Shown here: piece after piece, positions 52,954 through 61,665 of the stretch
Position numbering within the stretch: position 1 is the stretch's first letter
How the letters are laid out: each line of letters opens with the position of its first letter
Assembly: GCF_003236395.1 (NCBI RefSeq)
Contig: NZ_POUD01000011.1
Location: 1-64,000, forward strand
Source: Nonomuraea aridisoli
Lineage (GTDB): Bacteria > Actinomycetota > Actinomycetes > Streptosporangiales > Streptosporangiaceae
Direction of reading: 5' to 3'
DNA: 64,000 bases
Translations under genes and position numbers: made by a program
The notes under the pieces: generated by a model
What the model saw: only the letters and a program-made list of their open reading frames with translations
Databases searched by the model: none
What the model was told of the DNA's origin: nothing

Positions 52954-55329
52954 TTAGTCGTCGTTGCCGGCGGGGCCGGCGTTGCCGGCGCCGCGGCCGT
53001 TGCCTCGCCCGTTGCCCGGCCCGTCGTCGCCGCGCCCGTTGCCCCAGTCGCCCCAGTTGCCGCGATCGCCGCCGTCGCCGCCGCCGTCATCGTCGCGGTC
53101 GAACCAGTCGAACGGATCGCGCGGCCCGTCGTCGCGCTTCTCCTTGGGCGGCTTGGGCGCGCAGTTGTCGGTGCAGCCGCCGAAGCGCGACCGGTCGACC
53201 GGCGTGAAGTCCGTCGCCTCCACGCCCTTGAGGGCGTCCAGCATGGAGTCCTTCCAGATGCGCCCCGAGATCGACGCCCCGTACACGTACGAGTAGTACC
53301 GCCCGCCGATGGTGACCCCGATCAGCTTGTGGGCCGAGGTGCCGCGCGGGTCGCCCAGGCTCACGGCCGACGCCAGGTTCGGCGTGTAACCGGCGAACCA
53401 GGCCGACATGTAGTTGTCGGTCGTGCCGGTCTTGCCGGCCGCGTCACGCCCGATCCCGCCGACCTCGGTCATGGTGCCCTTGGTGAACACCCCGGACAGG
53501 ATGCCGTTGACGGCGTCGGCGACCTTCTCGTCCAGCACCTGCGAGCACTTCGGCTTGTACTGCTTGGTCTTGCCGTAGCGGTCGGTGATCTCGGTGATGG
53601 CCAGCGGCTTGCAGTATTCGCCGCGCGCGCCGAAGACCGCGTAGGAGCTGGCGATCGTGACCGGGTCGACCTCGTTGACGCCGAGCGTGAACGTCTCGAC
53701 CTCCGACAGCTTCTGCCCGTCGGCCCGCTTGACGCCGAGCTTCTTGGCCATCTTGACGACGTCGCAGAGCCCGACCTCCTCCTGCAGCTTGACGAAGAAG
53801 GTGTTCACCGAGCCCCAGGTGCCGGTCTCGAGCGTCTTGAAGCCGCCGCCGCCCTCGCTGGAGTTGCGCACGGTGTGGGACGGGTCGCCGACGTTCTGGC
53901 CCTTGCAGTTCTTGAACGCGCTGTAGCCGCCGGCCTGGTAGCCCGCGGGCGAGGGGAAGCCGTCGCCGTACTTCATGCCCTCTTCGAGCGCGGCGGCCAG
54001 CGTGTAGACCTTGGCCGTCGAGCCCTGCTGGAACCCGCGGCCGCCGCCGTGGGCGGCGTCGGCCACGATGTTGTAGCTCATCTCGTTCTTGCTCTTGCTC
54101 CGGCCGTACTTCCGGGAGGCGGCCATGGCCTTGATCTCACCGGTGCCGGGCACGACCATGGCCTGCGAGGCCACGGGCTTGTCCTTGGCGCTGACATACT
54201 TCCTGATCGCCCGCTCGGCGGCGGCCTGCATCTTGGGGTCGATCGTGGTCTTGATCCTCAGACCGCCCCGCTCCAGGAGTTCCCTGCGCTCATCCTGGTT
54301 CTTGCCGAAGTCCTCGTTGTTGAGGATCTCGTACTGGACATAGAGGCAGAAGTACGGGTATTCGCTCTCCTCGCACCCGCCGGGAGCCTCGATGTCCTTG
54401 AAGCCGAGCTTCTTCGCCTTGGCCTCGGCCGCCTGCTGCGGCGTGATCTTCTTCAGCTCGGCCATGCGGTCGAGCACGACGTTGCGCCGCTCCAGCAGCC
54501 GCTCGCGCGACTCGGGGCCGACGTTGGGGTCGGTGCGGGCAGGGTTCTGGACGGCGCCGGCGAGCGTGGCGGCCTCGACGAGGTTGAGCTCGGAGGCCGG
54601 CTTGTCGAAGAAGCGCTTGGCCGCGGCCTGGATGCCGTGGGCTCCCGCGCCGAAGTAGGCGATGTTCAGATATTTCTCGAGAATCTGGTCTTTGGTGTAC
54701 TTCTTCTCGATCGCCATGGCGTGGCGCAGCTCCGACAGCTTGCGCGAGACCGTGGGCGCGATCGCCGCGGCCTGCTCCTCCGGCGTCTCGGCCTTGTTGA
54801 GCAGAACCTGCTTGACGTACTGCTGCGTGATCGAGGAACCGCCCTGCGTGACGCCGCCGCTCGTCAGATTCTTGACCAGAGCTCTGGCCGTTCCTTCCAC
54901 ATCGATGGGCCCGTGCTGGTAGAAACGGTAGTCCTCGATGGCGATCAGGGCTGTGCGCATGATCGGGGCGACCTTGTCCAGCGTGACCGACTGGCGGTTC
55001 TCGAAGTAGAACTGGCCGATCTGGTCATCGTTGGCGTCGTAGAGCCGGGTGACCTCCGACAACGGAGGCTCCTCCAGCTCCTCCGGCTTGAGGTTGAGCC
55101 CTTCGACGGCGGTCTTGGTGGAGATCCCCGCTCCACCGACGGCGGGCAGCGCCACGGCGGCGGTCAGCACGCCGGCCGCTGCTCCCGCGATGATCAGGCG
55201 CAGGATGTTGAGTACCGGGTTGGCGCGATCTTTGCCCTGGGCTTGCACACCCCTAAGGGTACGTCGAATGACTGACCTAATCGGTAGCACGACACCATTT
55301 CGCCTTGACTGACGGGGGTGACTAGTCAT
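52954..55329 (-). CDS. ponA: Class A penicillin-binding protein (bifunctional glycosyltransferase/transpeptidase)
   Basis: The 791-aa protein has a cytoplasmic tail, one transmembrane helix (IIAGAAAGVLTAAVALPAV) and a GT51 domain with EDYRFYQHG near residue 131, GGSSITQQYVKQ, RKLSELRHAMAIE and KYLNIAYFGAGAHGIQAAA. The penicillin-binding domain has the active Ser in QQGSTAKVYTL (near 436), SVN (near 507) and KTGTT (near 634). It polymerises and cross-links peptidoglycan. The C-terminus is an unusual Asp/Gly/Asn-rich tail (about 60 residues). It corresponds in gene order to mycobacterial ponA2, next to whiB4. The PASTA domain of PonA2-type proteins is not evident here. Confidence 0.93.
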   Translation of the reverse strand: MTSHPRQSRRNGVVLPIRSVIRRTLRGVQAQGKDRANPVLNILRLIIAGAAAGVLTAAVALPAVGGAGISTKTAVEGLNLKPEELEEPPLSEVTRLYDANDDQIGQFYFENRQSVTLDKVAPIMRTALIAIEDYRFYQHGPIDVEGTARALVKNLTSGGVTQGGSSITQQYVKQVLLNKAETPEEQAAAIAPTVSRKLSELRHAMAIEKKYTKDQILEKYLNIAYFGAGAHGIQAAAKRFFDKPASELNLVEAATLAGAVQNPARTDPNVGPESRERLLERRNVVLDRMAELKKITPQQAAEAKAKKLGFKDIEAPGGCEESEYPYFCLYVQYEILNNEDFGKNQDERRELLERGGLRIKTTIDPKMQAAAERAIRKYVSAKDKPVASQAMVVPGTGEIKAMAASRKYGRSKSKNEMSYNIVADAAHGGGRGFQQGSTAKVYTLAAALEEGMKYGDGFPSPAGYQAGGYSAFKNCKGQNVGDPSHTVRNSSEGGGGFKTLETGTWGSVNTFFVKLQEEVGLCDVVKMAKKLGVKRADGQKLSEVETFTLGVNEVDPVTIASSYAVFGARGEYCKPLAITEITDRYGKTKQYKPKCSQVLDEKVADAVNGILSGVFTKGTMTEVGGIGRDAAGKTGTTDNYMSAWFAGYTPNLASAVSLGDPRGTSAHKLIGVTIGGRYYSYVYGASISGRIWKDSMLDALKGVEATDFTPVDRSRFGGCTDNCAPKPPKEKRDDGPRDPFDWFDRDDDGGGDGGDRGNWGDWGNGRGDDGPGNGRGNGRGAGNAGPAGNDD

Positions 55330-55490
55330 TCCCGGTCAAGACTGCCGCGAGAAATTGGTCCTCTGGGGTCTGTCGGCACGAAGGGTCGGTTGCGTACGTT
55401 CTCCCTGCGGCAACTGAATACGGAGGCTCGGCGCCCGCGCCCGTCGGCCCCAAATGACGACTGACCACCTAAGGGGAGTGGGGTCGAAAA

Positions 55491-55787
55491 ATGTGGATCA
55501 CGGATTGGACCTCCCGTGCCGCCTGTAAGGGTGCGGATCCGGATGCCCTGTTCGTGCAGGGCGCCGCGCAGAACAGAGCGAAGCTCATCTGCCGGGGCTG
55601 CCCGGTCCGTACCGAATGCCTCGCCGATGCGCTGGACAACCGCATCGAGTTCGGGGTGTGGGGCGGTATGACCGAACGCGAACGGCGTGCGCTGCTGCGC
55701 AGACGGCCCGACGTGGACTCGTGGCGCGACCTGCTCGAGTCGGCCAAGGAAGAGTACGAACGGACCAACGAGCTGATCGCGGGCTGA
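55491..55787 (+). CDS. wblA: WhiB-family iron-sulfur regulator (WblA/WhiB4 type)
   Basis: The 98-aa protein has the four cluster ligands C12, C34, C37 and C43 (AAC; LICRGCPVRTEC), the GVWGG turn (55-59) and a basic tail ERRALLRRRPDV. Wbl proteins carry a 4Fe-4S cluster that senses NO/O2 and work as sigma-factor-bound or direct transcription regulators. Position between a class A PBP and two ArsA-type ATPases is the known locus of streptomycete wblA (control of development and antibiotic onset) and mycobacterial whiB4. The start has GGGGAG 15 nt and GGGG 7 nt upstream. Confidence 0.93.
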   Translation: MWITDWTSRAACKGADPDALFVQGAAQNRAKLICRGCPVRTECLADALDNRIEFGVWGGMTERERRALLRRRPDVDSWRDLLESAKEEYERTNELIAG

Positions 55788-55837
55788 TCCGCGGATCGGC
55801 GACCGCGTACGGCCGGCGCCGCCCGCCGGCCGTACCT

Positions 55838-56965
55838 CTATGCGGCCGCCAGCAGGTCCCCGATCCGGCGCAGCCCCGCCAGGTCGTGGACGTCCTCGGA
55901 CATGGCGCGGACCTGCACCACGGGGACCGTGGGGTGGGCCGAGACGAAATGCTCCTGTTCGCGGCTCTCACGGGCCGCGAGCTGCATCCGCCCGGCGTGC
56001 AGCCGCAGCACGGCGGCGGTGAGCTCGTGCTCGCCCCTCGATTCCAGGTCTTCCGCGGCGGCGGCGCTGCGGGCGGCCGACAGCGCCGAGGCCGGCGAGG
56101 TGTGCACGCGGTTGACCACCAGGCCGGCGAGCGGCATCCGCTCCTCGGCCAGGCGCTCCACGAAGTAGGACGCCTCACGCAGCGCGTCCCGCTCGGGCGC
56201 GGCCACCACGAGGAAGGCCGTGCCGGGCGCCTGCAGCAGCCGGTACGTGGCCTCGGCCCGCTGCCGGAAGCCGCCGAAGACCGCGTCGAGCGCGGACACG
56301 AACGTCTGCAGGTCCTTGATGACCTGCGCGCCGAGCAGCTTCGTCATCGCCCCGGCCATCAACCCGAACCCGGCGTTGAGCAGTCGGAACGCGCTGCGCC
56401 CCCCGGCCTTGGCCGGGGCGGTCAGCAGCCTGATGAACCTGCCGTCGAGGAAGCGCCCGAGCCGCTCGGGAGCGTCGAGGAAGTCGAGCGCCGAGCGTGA
56501 GGGCGGCGTGTCCACGATGATCAGATCCCACTCGTCGGAGCGGCGCAACTGGCCGAGCTTCTCCATGGCCATGTACTCCTGCGTGCCGGAGAAACTCGAC
56601 GAGAGGGACTGGTAGAAGGGGTTCGACAGGATCTGCCGGGCCCGCTCGGGGTCGGCGTGCGCCTCGATGATCTCGTCGAACGTGCGCTTCATGTCGAGCA
56701 TCATCGCGTAGAGCTGGCCGCCGCCGTCGGGCGAGCTGACCAGGCGCGGGGTGTTGTCGAGCTCGGTCAGGCCCATCGACTGGGCGAGGCGCCGGGCCGG
56801 GTCGACGGTCAGCACGACCGCGCACCGGCCGCGTTCGGCGGCCCGCAGGCCCAGGGCCGCGGCGGTCGTGGTCTTGCCCACGCCGCCCGCGCCGCAGCAG
56901 ACGATGATGCGGGTGCCCCGGTCGTCGAGGATCGCGTCGATGTCGAGGACGGCGGGCTTCTTCAC
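55838..56965 (-). CDS. ArsA/Get3-like ATPase, second of pair
   Basis: The 375-aa protein has the deviant Walker A GAGGVGKT (25-32), VVLTVDPARRLAQSMGL, the A-loop DLIIVDTPPSRSALDFLDAP and a helical domain FRLLNAGFGLMAGAMTKLLG. It overlaps the upstream paralogue by 4 bp (ATGA), so the two are translationally coupled and probably form a heteromer, as proposed for the mycobacterial pair beside whiB4. Arsenite-binding cysteines of true ArsA are absent, so a Get3-like or other chaperone role is more likely than metal export. Confidence 0.9.
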   Translation of the reverse strand: MKKPAVLDIDAILDDRGTRIIVCCGAGGVGKTTTAAALGLRAAERGRCAVVLTVDPARRLAQSMGLTELDNTPRLVSSPDGGGQLYAMMLDMKRTFDEIIEAHADPERARQILSNPFYQSLSSSFSGTQEYMAMEKLGQLRRSDEWDLIIVDTPPSRSALDFLDAPERLGRFLDGRFIRLLTAPAKAGGRSAFRLLNAGFGLMAGAMTKLLGAQVIKDLQTFVSALDAVFGGFRQRAEATYRLLQAPGTAFLVVAAPERDALREASYFVERLAEERMPLAGLVVNRVHTSPASALSAARSAAAAEDLESRGEHELTAAVLRLHAGRMQLAARESREQEHFVSAHPTVPVVQVRAMSEDVHDLAGLRRIGDLLAAA

Positions 56966-57963
56966 GCTGCTCCCTGGGTGCGCATGCTCTCGGCGAGCTC
57001 GTACAGGCCGGCCAGGTCGACGCCGTCGGCCAGCAACGGCAGCTCGTACGTCGTCAGGTCGGCTTCGGCCAGCGATTCGCGTTCGGTGTTCTCGAGCTCG
57101 GTGCGGCGGGCATGTTCCGCGATCTCCTCGGCGAGCGCCTCGGCCATCGAAGTGGCCTGCGCGCCGTCGATCACTCCTGCCGCCTTGAGCCCGAGAGTGA
57201 GCTCTCCGACGTCGAGCCGGCCTTTGACAGCCGAGTCAAGTGCGGCCTGGGGAAGGAGGGATTCGCGCACCATGTTGATGAAAATGCCGCCGGCGGGAAG
57301 ACCGGCGGCGCGCAATTCGTCGATGCCGTCGAGCGTCTCCTGCACCGGCATCTCCTCCAGCACCGTGACGAAGTGCACGGCGGTCTCCGGCGACTTCACG
57401 ACGCCGCTGACCAGGTCGGAGTGGTTCTTGATCGGGCCGACCTTGGCCAGGCCGGCCACTTCCTTGGTGACGTTCAGGAAACGGGTGATGCGGCCGGTCG
57501 GCGGGGCGTCGAGGACGACCGCGTCGTAGACCCTGCGGCCGTTCCTGCCGCGCCGGCGTACGGCCTCGGTCGTCTTGCCGGTGACGAGCACGTCGCGGAA
57601 GCCGGGGGCGACGGTGGTGGCGAAGTCGACGACGCCCATCTTGGTCAGCGCGCGGCCCGCGCGGCGCATCCCGTAGAACATCTCCATGTACTCGAGCATG
57701 GCCTCCTCGGGGTCGATGGCCAGCGCGTACACGTCACCGCCCGACGGGGCCACCGCGACCTTGCGCTCCTCGTAGGGCAGCGGCGGCAGGTCGAAGATCT
57801 GCGCGATGCCCTGCCGGCCCTCCACCTCCACCAGCAGCACCTTGCGGCCGCCCGAGGCCAGCGCGAGAGCCAGGGCGGCGGCCACCGTCGTCTTGCCGGT
57901 GCCGCCCTTGCCGGTGACGACGTGCAGTCGTACGTCGGCCCAATCCGTGTCCGGAGAGTCCAC
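56962..57963 (-). CDS. ArsA/Get3-like ATPase, first of pair
   Basis: The 333-aa protein has the deviant Walker A GKGGTGKT (18-25), VLLVEVEGRQGIAQIFDLPP, YDAVVLDAPPTGRITRFLNV and a C-terminal ELPLLADGVDLAGLYELAES. It is first in the coupled pair, and its stop overlaps the start of the second by 4 bp. In related actinomycetes this pair sits at the same place next to the whiB4/wblA gene, and the partner is required for the pair to form a complex. Confidence 0.9.
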   Translation of the reverse strand: MDSPDTDWADVRLHVVTGKGGTGKTTVAAALALALASGGRKVLLVEVEGRQGIAQIFDLPPLPYEERKVAVAPSGGDVYALAIDPEEAMLEYMEMFYGMRRAGRALTKMGVVDFATTVAPGFRDVLVTGKTTEAVRRRGRNGRRVYDAVVLDAPPTGRITRFLNVTKEVAGLAKVGPIKNHSDLVSGVVKSPETAVHFVTVLEEMPVQETLDGIDELRAAGLPAGGIFINMVRESLLPQAALDSAVKGRLDVGELTLGLKAAGVIDGAQATSMAEALAEEIAEHARRTELENTERESLAEADLTTYELPLLADGVDLAGLYELAESMRTQGAA

Positions 57964-58048
57964 GGTTCGAGGCTACCGAAGCGTCACTTGCCGAAAGCCG
58001 ACGACCACCCATTGAGATTGCTCACACTGCGGATGCGTCGTGTTCAGC

Positions 58049-58071
58049 GGGGCATCACTATCGTGATCCCC
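58049..58071. promoter_or_regulatory. Inverted repeat immediately before the DUF4177-like start codon
   Basis: GGGGCATCAC (58049-58058) and GTGATCCCC (58063-58071) can pair (one bulged C) around TATC, ending one base before the ATG at 58072. No separate ribosome site is visible, so the G-run could be the ribosome site and the hairpin could hide it, or this is an operator at a leaderless start. Confidence 0.4.
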
Positions 58072-58227
58072 ATGAAGAAATGGGAGTACCTCACCGCCCC
58101 GGTGCTGATCCACAACACGAAGATGATCCTCGACAACTTCGGCGCCGACGGCTGGGAGCTCGTGCAGATCCTGCAGGGCGCCACGCCCGAGCAGCTCGTC
58201 GCCTACTTCAAGCGGGAGAAGCAGTGA
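58072..58227 (+). CDS. DUF4177-like mini-protein
   Basis: The 51-aa product reads KKWEYLTAPVLIHNTKMILD, GADGWELVQILQGATPEQLV and AYFKREKQ. The WEY...GADGWELV pattern is that of DUF4177 proteins, small beta-rich proteins of unknown function. Its TGA overlaps the GTG of the RidA gene by 4 bp, so the two are translationally coupled. This little gene is often found at this position between the ATPase pair and RidA in actinomycetes (from memory). Confidence 0.85.
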   Translation: MKKWEYLTAPVLIHNTKMILDNFGADGWELVQILQGATPEQLVAYFKREKQ

Positions 58228-58691
58228 CCACCACCCCTGAGGACAGGCTCGCGGAGCTCGGCCTGACGCTGCCCGAGGTGGTGGCCCCGCTGGCGGCGTA
58301 CGTGCCGGCGGTCCGCACCGGAAACCTCGTCTACACCTCGGGCCAGGTGCCCATGGTGGAGGGCAAGCTCGCGCAGGCCGGCAAGCTGGGCGCCGAGGTG
58401 ACCACCGAGCAGGGCGCCGAGTTGGCCCGCATCTGCGCGCTCAACGCGCTGGCCGCGGTCAAGGCGGAGGTCGGCGACCTGGCGAGGGTCGTACGCGTCG
58501 TCAAGGTCGTGGTGTTCGTCGCAAGCGACCCGGCCTACACCGAGCAGCCGAAGGTCGGCAACGGCGCCAGCGAGCTGCTGGTCCAGGCGCTGGGCGACGT
58601 GGTCGGCAAGCACGCGCGCAGCGCCGTCGGCGTGGCCTCTCTGCCGCTGGACGCTCCGGTCGAAGTGGAACTGATCGCCGAAGTCGACTGA
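58224..58691 (+). CDS. RidA-family enamine/imine deaminase
   Basis: GTG at 58224 lies inside the stop region of the preceding mini-gene. The 155-aa product has VAPLAAYVPAVRTGNLVYTS, GQVPMVEGKLAQAGKLGAEV, NALAAVKAEVGDLARVVRVV and GVASLPLDAPVEVELIAEVD, the long RidA subfamily. It likely hydrolyses reactive imines; the family is also present at this locus in mycobacteria. It is followed by the NUDIX gene in the same direction. Confidence 0.88.
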   Translation: MTTTPEDRLAELGLTLPEVVAPLAAYVPAVRTGNLVYTSGQVPMVEGKLAQAGKLGAEVTTEQGAELARICALNALAAVKAEVGDLARVVRVVKVVVFVASDPAYTEQPKVGNGASELLVQALGDVVGKHARSAVGVASLPLDAPVEVELIAEVD

Positions 58692-58737
58692 ACGGGCATA
58701 TGTCACCATGACCGAGTGATGTTCTAGAGGAGGTCAT

Positions 58738-59541
58738 GTGACTGGTCTGCCGCTTCCAGCCGAGCTCGCCGCGCGGGCCCGGGACGTCCTGGCCGGGCGC
58801 GTCCAGCCGGTGCCCGCGCGCGACGCCGCCACGGTGGTGCTGCTGCGCCCGGGGCCCGAGGTCTACCTGCTCCGGCGCAGGTCCACGATGGCGTTCGCCG
58901 CGGGGGCGTACGTCTTCCCCGGCGGCTCCGTCGACGTGCGCGACGCCGACCAGGCGGTCGCCTGGGCCGGGCCGTCGCCCGCGGAGTGGGGCGCGGCCTT
59001 CCACGCCGACGAGCGGCTCGCGCGGGGTCTGGTGTGCGCGGCCGTGCGTGAGACGTTCGAGGAGTCCGGCGTGCTGCTGGCCGGGCCGGGGCCCGGCTCG
59101 GTGGTGGCCGACACGACGGGCGACGACTGGGAGGCCGACCGGCTGGCGCTGATCGACCGGAGCCTCGCCTTCGCCGACTTCCTGGCCAGGCGCGGGCTCG
59201 TGCTCCGCTCCGACCTGCTCAAGCCCTGGGCGCACTGGATCACGCCGGAGATCGAGACCAGGCGCTTCGACACGCGCTTCTTCGTCGCCGTGCTGCCCGA
59301 GGGCCAGCGCACCCGCGACGTGGGCGGCGAGGCCGACCGGGTGGTCTGGCAGCGTCCGGCCGAGGCGCTGGAGCTGGCCCGCCGGGGCGAGATCTTCCTC
59401 ATGCCGCCGACCCACCGCACACTGAGCGAGCTCTCCGAGCACGACAGCGTGGGCGGCGTCCTGGCCACGCCGCGCGACATCGTCACGATCATGCCGCGCG
59501 CGGTGGAGATCGAGGGCGAGATGCGGCTGGTGACGGCATGA
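58738..59541 (+). CDS. NUDIX hydrolase (YfcD/NUDT19-like)
   Basis: GTG at 58738 has AGAGGAGGTC upstream. The 267-aa protein has an N-terminal substrate strand VVLLRPGPEVYLLRRRSTMA, the start of the Nudix box YVFPGGSVDVRDADQ and, after an insertion of about 45 residues, its end AAVRETFEESGVLLAG. A C-terminal domain reads WITPEIETRRFDTRFFVAVL and VWQRPAEALELARRGEIFLM. The split box with a long insertion is typical of the NUDT19-like group acting on CoA derivatives or other diphosphates. Its stop overlaps the next gene by 4 bp. Confidence 0.88.
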   Translation: MTGLPLPAELAARARDVLAGRVQPVPARDAATVVLLRPGPEVYLLRRRSTMAFAAGAYVFPGGSVDVRDADQAVAWAGPSPAEWGAAFHADERLARGLVCAAVRETFEESGVLLAGPGPGSVVADTTGDDWEADRLALIDRSLAFADFLARRGLVLRSDLLKPWAHWITPEIETRRFDTRFFVAVLPEGQRTRDVGGEADRVVWQRPAEALELARRGEIFLMPPTHRTLSELSEHDSVGGVLATPRDIVTIMPRAVEIEGEMRLVTA

Positions 59542-60329
59542 GCGGCCTGTACATCCCCGTAGGGACGCCGGACGGGTCGCGTACCGACCACGCCGAGAAC
59601 CTGCTCGCGCCCAACCCCTCGGTGATGACCCTCGACGGCACCAACACGTGGGTGATCGGCGCCGGCGAGGAGGTGGTCGTGGTGGATCCGGGGCCCGACG
59701 ACGAGTCCCACCTGCTGCGCGTACGCGACCATCTCAAGGAGCGCCGCGTCACCGAGGTGCTGCTCACCCACGGTCACTTCGACCACAGCGGCGGCGCCCG
59801 GCGCTTCGCCGACCTGGTGAAGGCGCCCGTACGCGCTCTCGACCCGCGCCACCGGCTGGGCGGCGAGGGGCTGGCGGACGGCGACGTGGTGACCGTGGCG
59901 GGTCTGGAGATCCACGTCTACGCGACGCCGGGCCACTCGTTCGACTCGTTGTGCTTCTGGCTGCCGCAGGACCGGGCGATGCTGACCGGCGACACCATCC
60001 TCGGCAGGGGCACCACGATCATCGCCCGTGACGGCGGCCTGGCCGACTACCTGCGCAGCCTCGACCGGCTCAGGGCGGCGGCGGAGAGCCTCGCGGCGCG
60101 GGCGCTGCTGCCCGGGCACGGCCCGGTGCTGCCCGACCCGATCGGCGCGCTCGACGGCTACATCGCCCACCGGCGGGAGCGTCTCGACCAGATCAGGGCG
60201 GCCCGCGCCCAGGGTGCGCGCACGCCGCGCGAGATCGTCAAGATCGTGTACGCCGAGGTCGACCGCTCACTCTGGCCGGCCGCCGAGATGTCGGTGGCGG
60301 CCCAGCTGGACTACCTGGACCGGTTGTAG
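59538..60329 (+). CDS. Metallo-beta-lactamase-fold hydrolase
   Basis: The 263-aa protein has TNTWVIGAGEEVVVVDPGPD, the metal motif LLTHGHFDHSGGARRFADLV, the third metal region YATPGHSFDSLCFWLPQDRA, TGDTILGRGTTIIARDGGLA and LLPGHGPVLPDPIGALDGYI. It resembles LACTB2-like and glyoxalase-II-like enzymes (hydrolases or nucleases), and mycobacterial counterparts occupy the same locus. It is coupled to the NUDIX gene by a 4-bp overlap. It converges on crp with a 19-bp 3' overlap. Confidence 0.9.
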   Translation: MSGLYIPVGTPDGSRTDHAENLLAPNPSVMTLDGTNTWVIGAGEEVVVVDPGPDDESHLLRVRDHLKERRVTEVLLTHGHFDHSGGARRFADLVKAPVRALDPRHRLGGEGLADGDVVTVAGLEIHVYATPGHSFDSLCFWLPQDRAMLTGDTILGRGTTIIARDGGLADYLRSLDRLRAAAESLAARALLPGHGPVLPDPIGALDGYIAHRRERLDQIRAARAQGARTPREIVKIVYAEVDRSLWPAAEMSVAAQLDYLDRL

Positions 60330-60991
60330 AGCCGGTCGACGTCGAGGATGACCACGGCCTTGGCCTCGATGCGCAACCAGCCGCGCTGGGCGAAGTCGGC
60401 CAGCGCCTTGTTGACCGTCTCGCGGGAGGCGCCGACGAGCTGCGCCAGCTCCTCCTGGGTGAGGTCGTGGTGGACCCGCAGGCCGTCGTCGGTCTTGGTG
60501 CCGAACCGTTCGGCGAGGTCGAGCAGCTGCTTGGCGACCCGGCCGGGCACGTCGGTGAACACCAGGTCGGCGAGCACGTCGTTGGTGCGGCGCAGGCGCT
60601 GGGCGAGCGCGCGCAGCAGGTGGAGGGCGACCTCGGGGCGGCCGGTGAGCCAGGGCCGCAGGTCGTCGTGGCCGAGCCCGGCCAGGCGCACCTCGGTCAG
60701 GGCCGTCGCCGTCGCCGTGCGCGGCCGCGGGTCGAACAGGGACAGCTCGCCGAACATCTCGCTCGGCCCGAGCACGCTGAGGAGGTTCTCCCGCCCGTCG
60801 GGGGAGGTGCGGGACAGCTTGATCTTGCCCTCCAGCACGACGTAGAGGCGGTCGCCCGTCTCGTTCTCGTGGAAGAGCGTCTGCCCCTTGGACAGCTGGA
60901 CCTCGGTGATGCTCGTCCGCAGCGCCGCGGCGCTCTCGCGGTCGAGCGCGGCGAACAGGGGGGCCTTGCCCAGCACGTCTTCGGTGTTCAC
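60311..60991 (-). CDS. crp: Crp/Fnr-family cAMP receptor regulator
   Basis: GTG at 60991 is chosen because GAGGAGGCAGA is directly upstream; an ATG 21 bp earlier lacks this. The 226-aa product has the cyclic-nucleotide domain (LFHENETGDRLYVVLEGKIK, FGELSLFDPRPRTATATAL with the cAMP phosphate-binding Arg) and a C-terminal winged helix DLTQEELAQLVGASRETVNK, ALADFAQRGWLRIEAKAVVI. It is the global cAMP-responsive regulator of actinomycetes (germination, development, metabolism), and the crp-nth neighbourhood is conserved. Confidence 0.93.
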   Translation of the reverse strand: MNTEDVLGKAPLFAALDRESAAALRTSITEVQLSKGQTLFHENETGDRLYVVLEGKIKLSRTSPDGRENLLSVLGPSEMFGELSLFDPRPRTATATALTEVRLAGLGHDDLRPWLTGRPEVALHLLRALAQRLRRTNDVLADLVFTDVPGRVAKQLLDLAERFGTKTDDGLRVHHDLTQEELAQLVGASRETVNKALADFAQRGWLRIEAKAVVILDVDRLYNRSR

Positions 60992-61160
60992 TCTGCCTCC
61001 TCTGCTGCCCATTGTGACTCACCCCACTCCGGGCGGCACACAAACAGATTATGGGAATGCCGGAGTGGTCTGGTCTTGTCCAGGCACGCTGAGGTGCGTG
61101 AAGTCCATGGGGAAAGGTACCTGATGCGGTGGTTTATTCCGTCCGCGGTCCCCCCTCCGC

Positions 61161-61580
61161 TCAGCCCGCGCGGGCCAGCAGGTCGTCCACCGAGGCCATC
61201 GCCGCCGCGACAGACCGGCCGAGCAGGACGCGCAGCAGGTCGGCGGCCCTAGGGCGGGACGCGGCGTCGGGGTGGCGGCAGCGTTCCACCGCGATCCGCA
61301 GCACGGGCGGCAGCACCCGCACGTCGCCGTCGGCGGCGCCGGTGGCCGCGAAGACCACCAGGTCGGCCCAGTCCCGTACGCCGTCCGCCGGCTCGCCGGG
61401 TGACGCGCAGCCGACGAGCACCTGGCCGCCGGCGCCGAGCGCCACCGTGCCGGGGCGGAGCCGTACCCCCGAGTCCGGGTGGACGATGGCCGCCGCGCAC
61501 CGCACGGCCAGCCGGTGCAGCGCCGGGCCGCGCAGCGGCCCGTTCGTCCGGACGAACTCCGCCAGCGTCGAACTCCCCAT
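61161..61580 (-). CDS. Small protein-kinase-like C-lobe protein
   Basis: The 139-aa protein resembles the second half of a Ser/Thr kinase catalytic domain. [20 protein letters not shown] sits where the HRD helix would be. Then come [20 protein letters not shown] in place of the activation loop and [20 protein letters not shown], matching the kinase subdomain XI signature (RCLxPDPxxRPTAxEL). ATP-binding residues (GxGxxG, VAIK) and a catalytic Asp triad are not seen, so it is at best a pseudokinase. Starts at an ATG with GGTCGTC leader and no clear ribosome site. It lies between crp and nth. Confidence 0.6.
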   Translation of the reverse strand: MGSSTLAEFVRTNGPLRGPALHRLAVRCAAAIVHPDSGVRLRPGTVALGAGGQVLVGCASPGEPADGVRDWADLVVFAATGAADGDVRVLPPVLRIAVERCRHPDAASRPRAADLLRVLLGRSVAAAMASVDDLLARAG

Positions 61581-61665
61581 GACGACCCCTTTCCGTGGCG
61601 TCAGGTTGTACGCGGGCCGGGCCGTCCAGGGTTCAACCGTTCGCGGAAGCTTCTACGCTGGCGGC

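Noticed and set aside
53329..55275. 648-codon plus-strand open frame over the PBP gene
   Set aside because: Antisense shadow caused by high GC at third positions; the minus strand encodes all PBP catalytic motifs.
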